This document shows positions 27,416 to 36,365 of a stretch of 64,000 nucleotides of DNA, in pieces. The position numbers and the translations under genes were made by a program. Positions within the stretch are counted from its first letter, which is position 1. Each line of letters begins with the position of its first letter. The stretch lies in contig JAAYPC010000171.1 in NCBI GenBank assembly GCA_012519985.1, forward strand, positions 1 through 64,000, written 5' to 3'. The notes below the pieces were generated by a model. It was not told the origin of the DNA and made no database searches. It worked only from the letters and a program-made list of their open reading frames with translations. Source of the DNA: Fibrobacter sp. Its GTDB lineage: Bacteria; Fibrobacterota; Chitinivibrionia; Chitinivibrionales; Chitinispirillaceae.

Positions 27416-28360
27416 ATGAATCATTTCAGCCCATTCGGATTTATCAGTGGAAACCAGCATTGGCCTGCTCTGCCTTTTCATCAATGGAAAAGCACCTACA
27501 TGACTCTTCATCTGTGGACTCAGATTGTTGGAAAAATCCGTCTGGTTCAGACCCCTTGGACTAATCACTCCTGGCATACCGCCCTTTATGTTACTTCCAG
27601 AGGATTGACCACTTCACCTGTCCCTTATGGTGCCAGGACTTTTCAAATCGATTTCGATCTGATTGATCATGAGCTTTGTATTAGCACCAGTGATGGACAA
27701 AGCAGAATGATGATACTTTCCATGCGTCCTGTGGCTCAGTTTTATGATGAAATGTTTACAAAACTGGATGAACTGGATCTTTCTTTGAAAATCAACACCA
27801 TGCCCAATGAGCTGATCGCACCGATTCCTCTGGATAAGGATTATGAGCATGCCGTTTACGATGCAGAGCATGCGAACCGTTTTTTCCACGCGCTGGTTCA
27901 GGCCGACAGAGTAATGAAAAAATTCCGATCGCGTTTTATCGGCAAATGCAGTCCGGTACACTTTTTCTGGGGTAGTTTCGATCTGGCAGTAAGCCGTTTT
28001 TCCGGCAGAACCGCCCCGGAGCACCCTGGCGGTGTCCCTCATCTTCCGGACTGGGTCACCAGGGAAGCTTATTCGCATGAAGTATGCAGTTGCGGTTTCT
28101 GGCCAGGAAGTGATTTGAGGCCTCAGGCTGTCTTCTACTCCTATATCTATCCTGAACCTTCAGGTTATTCTGCTGCGAAGATAGATCCTGATGGAGCACA
28201 GTATGACTCGCAACTAAAAGAATTTATCCTTCCATACGATATTGTCAGAGAATCGGCTTCACCCGATGAGACTCTGCTTACTTTTCTGCAAAGCAGTTAT
28301 GAAGTCGCTGCAAACCTGGGAGATTGGAACAGGGCAAAACTGGAGAAAGAGTTCTGGTAA
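27416..28360 (+). CDS. DUF5996 family protein
   Basis: 314 residues, matching DUF5996 throughout: LWTQIVGKIRL near the start, LYVTSRGLTTSPVPYG, SRFIGKCSPVHFFWGSFDLAVSRFSGR in the middle and LPDWVTREAYSHEV. No signal peptide and no catalytic residue is known to me. Function unknown. ATG 27416 has GGAG 7 nt upstream; the TTG 14 codons before lacks one. The 242-bp gap before it contains a hairpin-like pair GTGCACTTT (27290) and AAAGGTGCAC (27315) of unclear meaning. Confidence 0.85.
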   Translation: MNHFSPFGFISGNQHWPALPFHQWKSTYMTLHLWTQIVGKIRLVQTPWTNHSWHTALYVTSRGLTTSPVPYGARTFQIDFDLIDHELCISTSDGQSRMMILSMRPVAQFYDEMFTKLDELDLSLKINTMPNELIAPIPLDKDYEHAVYDAEHANRFFHALVQADRVMKKFRSRFIGKCSPVHFFWGSFDLAVSRFSGRTAPEHPGGVPHLPDWVTREAYSHEVCSCGFWPGSDLRPQAVFYSYIYPEPSGYSAAKIDPDGAQYDSQLKEFILPYDIVRESASPDETLLTFLQSSYEVAANLGDWNRAKLEKEFW

Positions 28361-28430
28361 AACATTGCGACTACTCAGGTATCTTGTGGGAAAAAATCGT
28401 AGTAATATCAAATCGGAAAAAAAGGAACTA

Positions 28431-28517
28431 ATGTCAAAACAATATCTAATCAGAAGTAATCTGAGAAAAATATTTAAACGAAGAATCATCGATTGTAATT
28501 TTAACTTATGCTACTGA
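28431..28517 (+). CDS. Possible 28-residue peptide ahead of the hydrolase
   Basis: ATG 28431 with AAGGAA ideally spaced upstream opens a 28-codon frame that ends at 28517, 10 bp before the hydrolase start. The peptide is basic and Ile-rich ([18 protein letters not shown] near its start). It resembles no family I know. It may be a leader peptide or a chance frame. Confidence 0.25.
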   Translation: MSKQYLIRSNLRKIFKRRIIDCNFNLCY

Positions 28518-28527
28518 GGGGGAGATA

Positions 28528-29352
28528 ATGAGCAGAATAAAAATGGAAGATGGGACCAGTATCTATTATAAGGACTGGGGAAGTGGGCAGCCAGTTGTGT
28601 TTAGTCATGGTTGGCCTTTAAGCGCTGATAGCTGGGAATCGCAGATGCTTTTTCTGGCATCCAACGGTTATCGCTGTATCGCTCATGATCGCCGGGGTTT
28701 TGGCCGTTCCAGTCAGCCCTGGGATGGAAACAACATGGACACCTATGCAGACGATCTCGCAACGCTCATCGAGAGCCTTGATCTTAGAGATTGTGCCCTG
28801 TTTGGTTTTTCTACCGGAGGGGGTGAAGTGGCCCGCTATATTGGCCGCCATGGCAGTAAACGGGTAAGGAAAGTCGCTTTAATCAATGCGGTTCCCCCTC
28901 TTTTGGCCAGGAATGAAAACAATCCTGACGGTATACCGATGGAAGAATTGGATCAGTTAAGGGCAAGTGCAATAGCTAATCGCTCACAATTTTATAGAGA
29001 TCTCGCCAGTGGTCCTTTTTTCGGCTTTAATCGACCAGGGGCAAAAGTGTCCCAAGGGCTTATCGATTGGTTTTTCCTTCAGGGCATGATGAGTGGAAGT
29101 AAAAATGCGTTGGATTGTATCAGGGCTTTCTCTGAGACCGATTTTACCGACGATCTGAAGAAATTTGATGTACCCACTCTTATCATCCATGGTGATGACG
29201 ATCAGATCGTCCCTATAGGCAGTTCATCGATGAAGTCTTCGAAGATAATCGAGAAAGCAACCTTTAAAATCTATAAGGGCGCACCTCATGGTTTAACCGA
29301 TACCCATAAGGAACAACTCAACAACGATCTGCTGGCATTTCTTCGGAATTAG
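28528..29352 (+). CDS. Alpha/beta hydrolase, chloroperoxidase/perhydrolase-like
   Basis: 274 residues, close to cofactor-free haloperoxidases and arylesterases. The oxyanion region is HGWPLSAD (27-34), the nucleophile is Ser95 in GFSTGGGE, the acid is in HGDDDQIVP and the histidine in GAPHGLT. These enzymes hydrolyse esters and can make peracids; the natural substrate is not known. No signal peptide, so cytoplasmic. GGAG lies just before ATG 28528. It is followed by the 43-bp repeat array in its likely 3' untranslated region. Confidence 0.9.
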   Translation: MSRIKMEDGTSIYYKDWGSGQPVVFSHGWPLSADSWESQMLFLASNGYRCIAHDRRGFGRSSQPWDGNNMDTYADDLATLIESLDLRDCALFGFSTGGGEVARYIGRHGSKRVRKVALINAVPPLLARNENNPDGIPMEELDQLRASAIANRSQFYRDLASGPFFGFNRPGAKVSQGLIDWFFLQGMMSGSKNALDCIRAFSETDFTDDLKKFDVPTLIIHGDDDQIVPIGSSSMKSSKIIEKATFKIYKGAPHGLTDTHKEQLNNDLLAFLRN

Positions 29353-29431
29353 GTGCAGGTTGACCCGGTTACTCTATGGGATCCGTATAACACCCGAACC
29401 AGCACAGAGCTTCGCTCAATGCTCTTTTCAG

Positions 29432-29661
29432 TCAGGTTAGTACGAGTTGAGACGTCTTGAGTCACGCTGACCATTCAGGTTAGTGCGAGTTGAGACGTCT
29501 TGAGTCACACTGACCAATCAGGTTAATGCGAGTTGAGACGTCTTGAGTTACACTGACCAATCAGGTTAATGCGAGTTGAGACGTCTTGAGCCACACTAAC
29601 CAGTCAGGTTATTCGAGTTGAGACTTTTGGAGTCACACTAACCTTTTAGGTCAGTGCAAGG
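29432..29661 (+). repeat. Tandem array of five 43-bp hairpin repeats
   Basis: Units start at 29432, 29475, 29518, 29561 and 29604; the first four are exactly 43 bp, the fifth has lost one base, and a partial sixth runs to about 29661. Each unit is a 38-nt imperfect palindrome plus a constant 5-nt linker (AATCA-like). Arms in unit 2 read GGTTAGTGCGAGTTGAGAC and GTCTTGAGTCACACTGACC; as plus-strand RNA about 17 of 19 positions can pair if G-U is allowed. Since 43 is not a multiple of three, it is not a protein repeat. The rest of the 456-bp gap (29353-29808) has a small TCACACC/GGTGTGA hairpin at 29755-29772 and no gene. Confidence 0.9.
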
Positions 29662-29808
29662 AGGAGGCAGTCGGGGGTAGTCTTACTGCCCTCTCTGGCG
29701 TCAGCGTTTTTTGCACACCTGCCTGGTCCTGCAATAGAATTGGCAGAAAAATCCTCACACCGCCAGGTGTGAAATCATGCATAAGCTGTATACAGGCTAC
29801 TGCGCAGC

Positions 29809-31074
29809 TTACGGAAGCAGATCCTGGAACTGAATTAACAGGTCTTCGAGCGTATCTCTTCTTCTGATAAGTATATCATTGCCCGATTGATCTATCAGGA
29901 CCTCTGCGGGTCTGAGACGGCAATTGTAATTGGAGCTCATGACCATGCCATACGCACCTGCATCCAGAACACCGATAACATCGTTTTCTTTTATTGATGG
30001 AAGAGTACGGTCTTTTGCCAGGATATCACCAGTTTCGCAGATATTTCCCACGATAGTGACTTTCTGCATTTCTGAATCGGTTGCAGGTACATCTCTGTAG
30101 ATCTCGATATCATGATGCGAGCCATAAAAGGCAGGGCGGATAAGGACATTGAATCCGATGTCGGTTCCTGCGTATAGAGTTTGGGCATTTTGCTTTAAGG
30201 CATGGACTCTGCCAAGAAGTACGCCGCATTCGGCAACTATGAACCGACCAGGTTCTATTTTGATCGTAAGTTTTTTTCCGGTTTTCCTGACGAAATCATC
30301 GATAAGTTTTTGCAGCTCTGAGCCCAGCGTTTTGAGGTCGAGTGGTTTTTCCTGAGAGTCTTTATGGTAGGGGATTCCAAATCCGCCACCAAAATCTACA
30401 AACTGCAGCTCCGGAAAGTTCTGTGCGTAGGAAAGAAGAAACGATGCAGCTTCGATATAGGATTCAGGTGTCATGAACAGGGAACCGATATGCTGATTCA
30501 GCCCTGTGAGATGAAGGTTAAATTCTTTCAGTATGCTTTTGAGTTCGGCGGTGAATTGGGGATCGACTCCGAATTTGGTCTTTTGCCCACCGGTTATCAC
30601 TTTTTCATGATGTCCTGCACCGATTCCAGGATTGATTCTGACCGCTACTTTACCGCCTCTATTGAGCTGTCCGATTCTTCTGAGTTGTGACACAGAGTCT
30701 GCGCTTATCAGAACACCGGCATCGATCGCAAAGCGAAGTTCCTCATCAGAGACATTGTTGCAGACAAGAAGAATTTCTTCGGGTGTAAACCCTGCTTTCA
30801 GTTCCAGAAAAAGTTCACCTGCAGACATGGCATCCACGGTAAGACCCTCACTGCGAATGATCCTGAGCAGGCTGAGGTTGGTGTTGGCTTTTGCTGAATA
30901 GTTTACTTTGAAAGCCGGGTAGGAAATCAGGGAGGTGAGTGCTTTGCAGCGGCTTCTAAGTATGGATTCGTTGTAAACATAAAGAGGTGTGCCATATTTG
31001 GAGGCCAGTGCAAGAGGATCGGTGTTTCCGAAGAAATTGGTTTTTTCTGTCCAGATATTATGGATATAGTTCAT
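29809..31074 (-). CDS. lysA: Diaminopimelate decarboxylase
   Basis: 421 residues, a fold-III PLP enzyme that decarboxylates meso-diaminopimelate to lysine. The PLP lysine is in KVNYSAKANTN, the HIGSLF and GGGFGIPY segments bind the cofactor phosphate, and GNICETGD carries the cross-subunit catalytic Cys. ATG 31072-31074 has GAGGGAG 8 nt upstream; a longer TTG form is unlikely. It stands alone: the array of repeats is downstream, and the 609-bp gap (31075-31683) upstream holds a palindromic element and a short frame. Confidence 0.95.
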   Translation of the reverse strand: MNYIHNIWTEKTNFFGNTDPLALASKYGTPLYVYNESILRSRCKALTSLISYPAFKVNYSAKANTNLSLLRIIRSEGLTVDAMSAGELFLELKAGFTPEEILLVCNNVSDEELRFAIDAGVLISADSVSQLRRIGQLNRGGKVAVRINPGIGAGHHEKVITGGQKTKFGVDPQFTAELKSILKEFNLHLTGLNQHIGSLFMTPESYIEAASFLLSYAQNFPELQFVDFGGGFGIPYHKDSQEKPLDLKTLGSELQKLIDDFVRKTGKKLTIKIEPGRFIVAECGVLLGRVHALKQNAQTLYAGTDIGFNVLIRPAFYGSHHDIEIYRDVPATDSEMQKVTIVGNICETGDILAKDRTLPSIKENDVIGVLDAGAYGMVMSSNYNCRLRPAEVLIDQSGNDILIRRRDTLEDLLIQFQDLLP

Positions 31075-31417
31075 GAGTGGTTCTCCCTCTTTTGATTTAC
31101 GTGATTCTGTTTTGAATTTATTGAATATAGTGAAAAACTGGTGAAGGCTCAAACCCTAATAAGGGAGAAAAAGCGGGATTATTGCCTGATTTGGAATTTA
31201 TTAGGCACTGTCCGCCATCCTCCTTTAACATTGGCCATTTCTCTTAGAATCGGAAAATGGTGACGAAAATTTGTAAACTTCAATGGTTATTCACTAAGCG
31301 ACCTGTGACTCCTAAGCTTAATCTGAAAATGGTAAGCAGAACCTGCCATTGTCGAGAGAGTGCTGCTACCTACCCGGGATCATTTGAGCGCACAAAGATC
31401 AATATAAAGGAAAATGT

Positions 31418-31588
31418 GTGAACTCGCTTAAAGTAATAATCCCAAATTTTCCTCCAGGTGCCAGTGATCCGGACACCCTGGTTGAACGCTCACAGCGAAT
31501 TCATACATTTTTCTTTACCATTGTGAAATTCCCCCTTAATCTCCCACCCCCTTTGGGTGATTTAGGGGGCCGGGGGGGATTTTGCTAA
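31418..31588 (+). pseudogene. Short frame possibly truncated by palindromic element
   Basis: A GTG at 31418, with AAGGA 6 nt upstream, opens a 56-codon frame. The first 35 residues look protein-like (start MNSLKVIIPNFPPGASDP), then the frame runs into the C/G-rich palindrome and ends at 31588 with a Pro/Gly-rich tail. This could be the start of a gene broken by the element, or a chance frame. I do not recognise it. Confidence 0.25.
31526..31583. repeat. C/G-rich palindromic intergenic element, copy B
   Basis: Outer arms AAATTCCCCC and GGGGGGATTT, inner CCCCCTTAATC against GATTTAGGGGG, and a CACCC/GGGTG centre form a nested inverted repeat of about 58 bp. It shares GGGTGATTTAGGGGGC with the copy at 22395-22456. 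It has no transposase and sits 100 bp from the stop of the exporter gene. Confidence 0.6.
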
Positions 31589-31683
31589 TAAACACCTGTG
31601 AATTTCTAAACCTCATCTATACTCTTTGTCTAATTTTTCCAAAACCCTATGGGATGATACTGATTTTGAGTTTTGTGATTGAA

Positions 31684-33816
31684 TCACCCGGTTTTCTCAA
31701 ACTGCAATCTGAAGAACTCATAATAGAGTCCTTTAAGCTCCATCAGGGTATCATGATCACCAAACTCAGCTATCTGGCCTTTGTTAAGTACCAGTATTTT
31801 TTCTGCACTTCTGATAGTAGAGAGCCGGTGTGCGATTACAATCGAAGTTCGTCCTTTGATGAGCTGAGAGATGGCATCCTGAATCAGAGCTTCGGTTTCG
31901 GTATCAATGTTGGAAGTGGCTTCATCGAGGATAAGAATCGAGGGATTAAAATAGAGTGCCCGTGTAAAGGCCAGAAGCTGCCTTTCGCCTGCAGAGAAGG
32001 TTACTCCTCTTTCCATGACTTTCTGATCTGCTCCATCAGGAAGGCGCTGAAGGAATTTGCTGGCATGGGTGATGGTGGTGACCTGCTGAAATCTGTGTTC
32101 ATCCCAGCCTTTTCCCATTATGATATTTTCCCTGATAGTGCGTGAGAAAAGGAAGACATCCTGCATAACGGTGGCGATATTAGAGCGCAATTGACCCGGA
32201 GGAATTTCTGTGATATCTGTTCCATCAATCAGTATTCTTCCTTTACTTATCGGGTATAAACCAGAGATGAGATTTATTATGGTGCTTTTTCCGGAGCCGG
32301 TTTCGCCAACTATAGCCATAGTGCTTCGTGCCGGTACCGAGAAAGACACTCCTTTTAAAACCCACTCTCCTGGAGTGTAGCAGAACCAGACATCATCAAA
32401 AACGATCTCTCCGTGCAATGAGTTTTCAGGTAAGAGAAGATCTGGTTTACTGTGCAGAACCGGTTCTTTGCGGCAGGGGGCATTGAGTACGGTCAGGATC
32501 TTTTCACCTGCAGCGGTTGCACTCTGAAGGATATCGAATTTTTCTGCGAGATCACCTATGGGTTCGAAGAAACTGTTTATATAGGCCAGAAACATCACTA
32601 TCAGACCGTAGGAGATTGTACCTTCAAGAAAAAAAGTGGTTCCAAAGTAGATTACCAGACCTATGGTGAACCATTTGAAAAAATCGATCAGCGGACGAAA
32701 AATCGCATAGATGATCACCTGACGGAGGTTTGCCTGATAGACCAGGCTGTTGATTAATTTGAATTTGTTGAATTGACGAAGCTCCTGTACGAATACCTGG
32801 ATTATCCGGATGTTGGAGATGTTTTCATTGAGAAACGAATTCAGATCTGCTATTCTGGTTCTGATGACCCGGTAGGCCTGACGTGCCTTGATTCTGAAAA
32901 GAAGCATTACTGTAAAGAGAGCCGGAAAAGAGATACTGACCACCAGTGCCAGATGGTGATCTGTGAAGAACATGATAATGGTTATACCAGTGAGAATGAG
33001 AACATCCTGAACCAGGGTAACAAGCACGGTAGAGAACAGTTCATTAAGGGATTCGATATCGTTGGTAATTCGGTTGACCAGTTTTCCTATGGGATTTTTG
33101 TCAAAAAAGGATAACTCCAGAGAGGTTATATGAACGAAAAGGTCTGTTCGCAGGTCTCTCATCGCGTACTGTGAAAGTTTCATAAGAGTAATTATCTGGA
33201 AATATGAGGCTGCGAACTGCAAAATGAAGAGTCCCAGAATGAAAAGTACCATAAAACCGGTCTGACGGATATCATGGATTCGAAGGAGTGCGGTTTCTGA
33301 GACGGTGAAAAAAGAGCTGCTGTTATCCTTAAGTAAGTATCGGTTATTGGGGAAGGCACGTAATATGCCTTTTGACAGAGCTTCGCTGATTTTTATTTCC
33401 AGTTTATTGTCAAACGCGGGTGATTCGATCAGGGTGAATGTGCTTTCGGAAAGGGTACCTTCACTTGTAAGTTTTCTGATTTCATCTGCGGAAAGTCCTG
33501 AGAGGTCGTTTTTAAAGGCAAAGAGGGTGTCATCTTTGAGGACCATGCTTTTTGATAAAAGTTTTTCAAAATCCCTGCTTTGTTCCACATTTGTTTTGTC
33601 ATGTCTGACCAGGTAACCGGATTTGACGATGAATCGGTCGATTGTAATTCTGGAAAGAAAGGGTACTGTAAGGGTAGCGGTAGAGATTATAGAGACAAAA
33701 AGAAAGGCCAGATAAAGATGGCCGCGATATCTCAGAATGTATTTAAAAAGCAGCTTGACTACATCTTTATTGAAAAAGGAATCTGGAGAGTTCTCTTCCG
33801 GATAATAGTTACTCAT
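31684..33816 (-). CDS. Heterodimeric ABC exporter half, catalytic-Glu subunit with extracytoplasmic insert
   Basis: 710 residues: transmembrane domain then ATPase. Walker A GETGSGKST, Walker B ILILDEATSNID with the catalytic Glu, but a degenerate signature FSAGE. Known heterodimers (TM287/288, BmrCD) split this way, so it pairs with the 586-residue gene upstream. Between helices 1 and 2 there is an insert of about 115 residues (about 68-182), hydrophilic and mostly helical, far longer than the short loop normal in exporters. Its start ATG overlaps the partner's stop by 4 bp. Substrate unknown; drugs or lipids are usual. Confidence 0.92.
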   Translation of the reverse strand: MSNYYPEENSPDSFFNKDVVKLLFKYILRYRGHLYLAFLFVSIISTATLTVPFLSRITIDRFIVKSGYLVRHDKTNVEQSRDFEKLLSKSMVLKDDTLFAFKNDLSGLSADEIRKLTSEGTLSESTFTLIESPAFDNKLEIKISEALSKGILRAFPNNRYLLKDNSSSFFTVSETALLRIHDIRQTGFMVLFILGLFILQFAASYFQIITLMKLSQYAMRDLRTDLFVHITSLELSFFDKNPIGKLVNRITNDIESLNELFSTVLVTLVQDVLILTGITIIMFFTDHHLALVVSISFPALFTVMLLFRIKARQAYRVIRTRIADLNSFLNENISNIRIIQVFVQELRQFNKFKLINSLVYQANLRQVIIYAIFRPLIDFFKWFTIGLVIYFGTTFFLEGTISYGLIVMFLAYINSFFEPIGDLAEKFDILQSATAAGEKILTVLNAPCRKEPVLHSKPDLLLPENSLHGEIVFDDVWFCYTPGEWVLKGVSFSVPARSTMAIVGETGSGKSTIINLISGLYPISKGRILIDGTDITEIPPGQLRSNIATVMQDVFLFSRTIRENIIMGKGWDEHRFQQVTTITHASKFLQRLPDGADQKVMERGVTFSAGERQLLAFTRALYFNPSILILDEATSNIDTETEALIQDAISQLIKGRTSIVIAHRLSTIRSAEKILVLNKGQIAEFGDHDTLMELKGLYYEFFRLQFEKTG

Positions 33817-35573
33817 GATACCGGTTCACCTGTTTTTTGCAGTTCATAGAGTCGGGCGTAGAAACCGCCTGCAGAGAGAAGCTGTTCATGGGATCCCTGT
33901 TCGCTTATTTTTCCATCGGCAAGCACTATTATCTTGTCGCAATCTTTTACTGTAGAGATTCTGTGAGCAATAATCAGTGATGTTTTTTTACGGATCTCAT
34001 GAGTTAAAGCAGTACGGATTTCCCGCTCTGTGGCAGAGTCAACGGCTGAGAGTGCATCATCCAGAATAAGAATGGGGGAGTCCAGAAGAAGTGCTCTGGC
34101 GATGGCCAGTCTCTGTTTCTGACCTCCGGACAGGGTGATACCCCGTTCGCCGATTCTGGTGGAGTAGGCCTGGGAGAAGTTAAGGATATCTTTATGGATA
34201 GATGCTTTTCTGGCTGCGTTTTCGATAGCTTCCTGTGCGATATTGTCATTTAAACCGAAGGAAATGTTTTCGCGTATACTGTCGGAGAAGAGCGAGGAGT
34301 CCTGGGGGACAAATGCTATTGAGGAGCGCAAGAGTGAAAGGGGGATGTCGTTTATATCGTGACCATCGATAGTGATCTGGTTATGGCCTACGGGGTAAAG
34401 ATGAAAAAGAAGAGAGACCAGAGTGGTTTTTCCGGAGCCCGCTTTACCGATTATACCCAGGGAACTTCCTGCAGGAATCACCAGGTTGATATCAGAGAGA
34501 ACTGGCGGCGACTGTTCATTGTAGCGGAAAGAAAGCGAATTGAATTGAATGTTTCCTTTTAGAGGGGAGAAGTTTTCCCCGGAGTTTTTGATCGCTATTT
34601 GTGGTTTTGTGTTCATCAGTTCAAGTACTCTTCTGGTGGATGCCAGACCTCGTTGAAACATGTTAAAGACCCAGCCGGTAGCGATCATGGGCCAGATCAG
34701 AAGGTTTATATAGAATGTAAAAGAGACGAACTGCCCGATGGAGATCTGCTGCAGGATCACCTGTTTACCGCCAAAATAGATAAGAAATCCTAACGCCAGT
34801 GATCCCAGAAGAGTGATTGAGGGGAAAAGAAGACCCCAGATTTTTACCAGTGAGATATTGGATGAGACGTAGGTATCACAGAGTTGTCGAAACCGGTTGA
34901 TTTCGTGGCGTTCCTGGTGGAAACTTTTTACCAGACGAATCCCGGAGATGGATTCTTGGGCGTGAGATGAGATGGCATCGAAGGATTGTTGGACCCGGAT
35001 ATGGCGGTTTTGAATCATTTTGCCGGTTCTGATCATCAGAAAAATTATTGCCGGCAGGGGAATGATTGTTAACAGGGTCAGTTTTACGCTGATAGTAAAC
35101 ATGAACAAAAGGGACATGGTGCTTAAAAAGAGAGCATCTACCAGGCCGATCAGTGCCATTCCGCAGGCCATGCGGATGGAGTTAAGGTCATTGATGAAGA
35201 GGGCCATCAGATCGCCTGTTTTTGATTTATTGAAATAGGAGGGGGATAATTGTTCCAGATGCTCGAACATATCCTCACGAAGTTGGGTTTCGATCTTGCG
35301 TGAGGGGCGTATGATGAAGAGGCGCCAGAGGAATCGCAAAACTATGGTACTGGCTGCCAGAGCGATTATGATTAAAGATTTTTTCAGGATTATGGAGGTA
35401 GAGAAAGAGGTGTTACTCAGGGTGTCCAGTGTTTGCTGGATAATTTTGGGGATAATTAGCTGAATAGTGTCCACAGCGATTAATACCAGCATACCCAAGG
35501 TGATAGAGGTGGTATGCTTTCGAAGATAACTGAGAAGAAATTTTGTAGCCTGGGAATCTAGGTTTAGCTTCAT
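33813..35573 (-). CDS. Heterodimeric ABC exporter half, canonical-signature subunit
   Basis: 586 residues: six-helix domain then ATPase. Walker A GKAGSGKTT (about residue 375), canonical signature LSGGQKQR (about 479), but Walker B ILILDDALSAVD carries Asp where the catalytic Glu belongs. This is the complementary half to the following gene, so only one of the two ATP sites of the dimer is expected to be hydrolytic. It starts at ATG 35571-35573 and is translationally coupled to its partner (ATGA). It is divergent from rpiB across 151 bp. Confidence 0.93.
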   Translation of the reverse strand: MKLNLDSQATKFLLSYLRKHTTSITLGMLVLIAVDTIQLIIPKIIQQTLDTLSNTSFSTSIILKKSLIIIALAASTIVLRFLWRLFIIRPSRKIETQLREDMFEHLEQLSPSYFNKSKTGDLMALFINDLNSIRMACGMALIGLVDALFLSTMSLLFMFTISVKLTLLTIIPLPAIIFLMIRTGKMIQNRHIRVQQSFDAISSHAQESISGIRLVKSFHQERHEINRFRQLCDTYVSSNISLVKIWGLLFPSITLLGSLALGFLIYFGGKQVILQQISIGQFVSFTFYINLLIWPMIATGWVFNMFQRGLASTRRVLELMNTKPQIAIKNSGENFSPLKGNIQFNSLSFRYNEQSPPVLSDINLVIPAGSSLGIIGKAGSGKTTLVSLLFHLYPVGHNQITIDGHDINDIPLSLLRSSIAFVPQDSSLFSDSIRENISFGLNDNIAQEAIENAARKASIHKDILNFSQAYSTRIGERGITLSGGQKQRLAIARALLLDSPILILDDALSAVDSATEREIRTALTHEIRKKTSLIIAHRISTVKDCDKIIVLADGKISEQGSHEQLLSAGGFYARLYELQKTGEPVS

Positions 35574-35724
35574 GGGCAGAAAAATACTTTCTGCTGATGG
35601 AGCAGGATAAGCTATTGAATCGATTAGAGAAAAGGAAATTTTTCTGGCATGTTTCTTGGGGAAAAATTCTTTTGGGGCATATCAGTAAAGGGTAGAGGCT
35701 GGAAGGAAAAAACGGGATGAAAAA

Positions 35725-36168
35725 ATGATGATAGGAATAGCAGTGGATCATGGTGGTTTTCATCTGAAGACTCCTCTTATTACTGCTTTGCGGGAATGGG
35801 GACATGAGGTAAGGGATTTTGGGGCTTACCATTTTGAAGCCGATGATGATTATCCGGATTTTGTTATAAAAGCATCTGCTGCGCTTGCCAAAGGGGAGGT
35901 AGAGCGGGGAATAGCGATTTGTGGAAGTGGAATTGGTGCAAGTGTTTGTGCCAATAAAATCAGGGGAATAAGAGCGGGGTTAGTTTCTGATGTGTTTTCT
36001 GCTCATCAGGGAGTTGAGGATGACAATATGAACATGATCTGTCTTGGGGCAAGGGTAATTGGTTATGAATTGGCAATAGAGTTGGTGGAGGTGTTTCTGA
36101 AGGCCAGGTTCAGCAGTTGTGAACGGCATTTGAGGAGATTGGCAAAACTTCAAGCCCTGGAAGAGTAG
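35725..36168 (+). CDS. rpiB: Ribose-5-phosphate isomerase B
   Basis: 147 residues of the RpiB/LacAB fold, interconverting ribose 5-phosphate and ribulose 5-phosphate. DHGGFHLK near the start binds substrate, and AICGSGIGASVCANK carries C66, the position of the catalytic Cys of E. coli RpiB. EDDNMNMICLGARVIG is the other family signature. It starts at ATG 35725, with a second ATG directly after. It stands alone with a terminator-like hairpin after it. Confidence 0.95.
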   Translation: MMIGIAVDHGGFHLKTPLITALREWGHEVRDFGAYHFEADDDYPDFVIKASAALAKGEVERGIAICGSGIGASVCANKIRGIRAGLVSDVFSAHQGVEDDNMNMICLGARVIGYELAIELVEVFLKARFSSCERHLRRLAKLQALEE

Positions 36169-36190
36169 GTTTTTTTAAGGGGGCTTTTCT
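36152..36190 (+). terminator. Probable terminator at the end of rpiB
   Basis: AAGCCC (36152-36157), inside the last codons of rpiB, can pair with GGGCTT (36181-36186), followed by TTCTTTT. The loop is 23 nt and the stem short, so this is moderate. Confidence 0.4.
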
Positions 36191-36365
36191 TTTATATAAA
36201 TATGGTATCACTTGCTGAGTTTTATCCGTAATTTTTAAAGAAAAAGATATCTTATTGTCTGACACATGGTAGAGAAGTCTATGGAAACCTCTGGCATGTG
36301 CAGGCACACAACGGATAACCTGCAGGTGTTAATAGTAATAGAAAGTTGGGGCAAAGGAGAATCTT

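Noticed and set aside
29432-29661. CRISPR array
   Set aside because: The spacing is a constant 5-nt linker inside a 43-bp tandem unit; there are no unique spacers and no cas genes nearby.
31075-31683. Lysine riboswitch upstream of lysA
   Set aside because: I looked for the conserved L-box core on the minus strand leader and did not see it.
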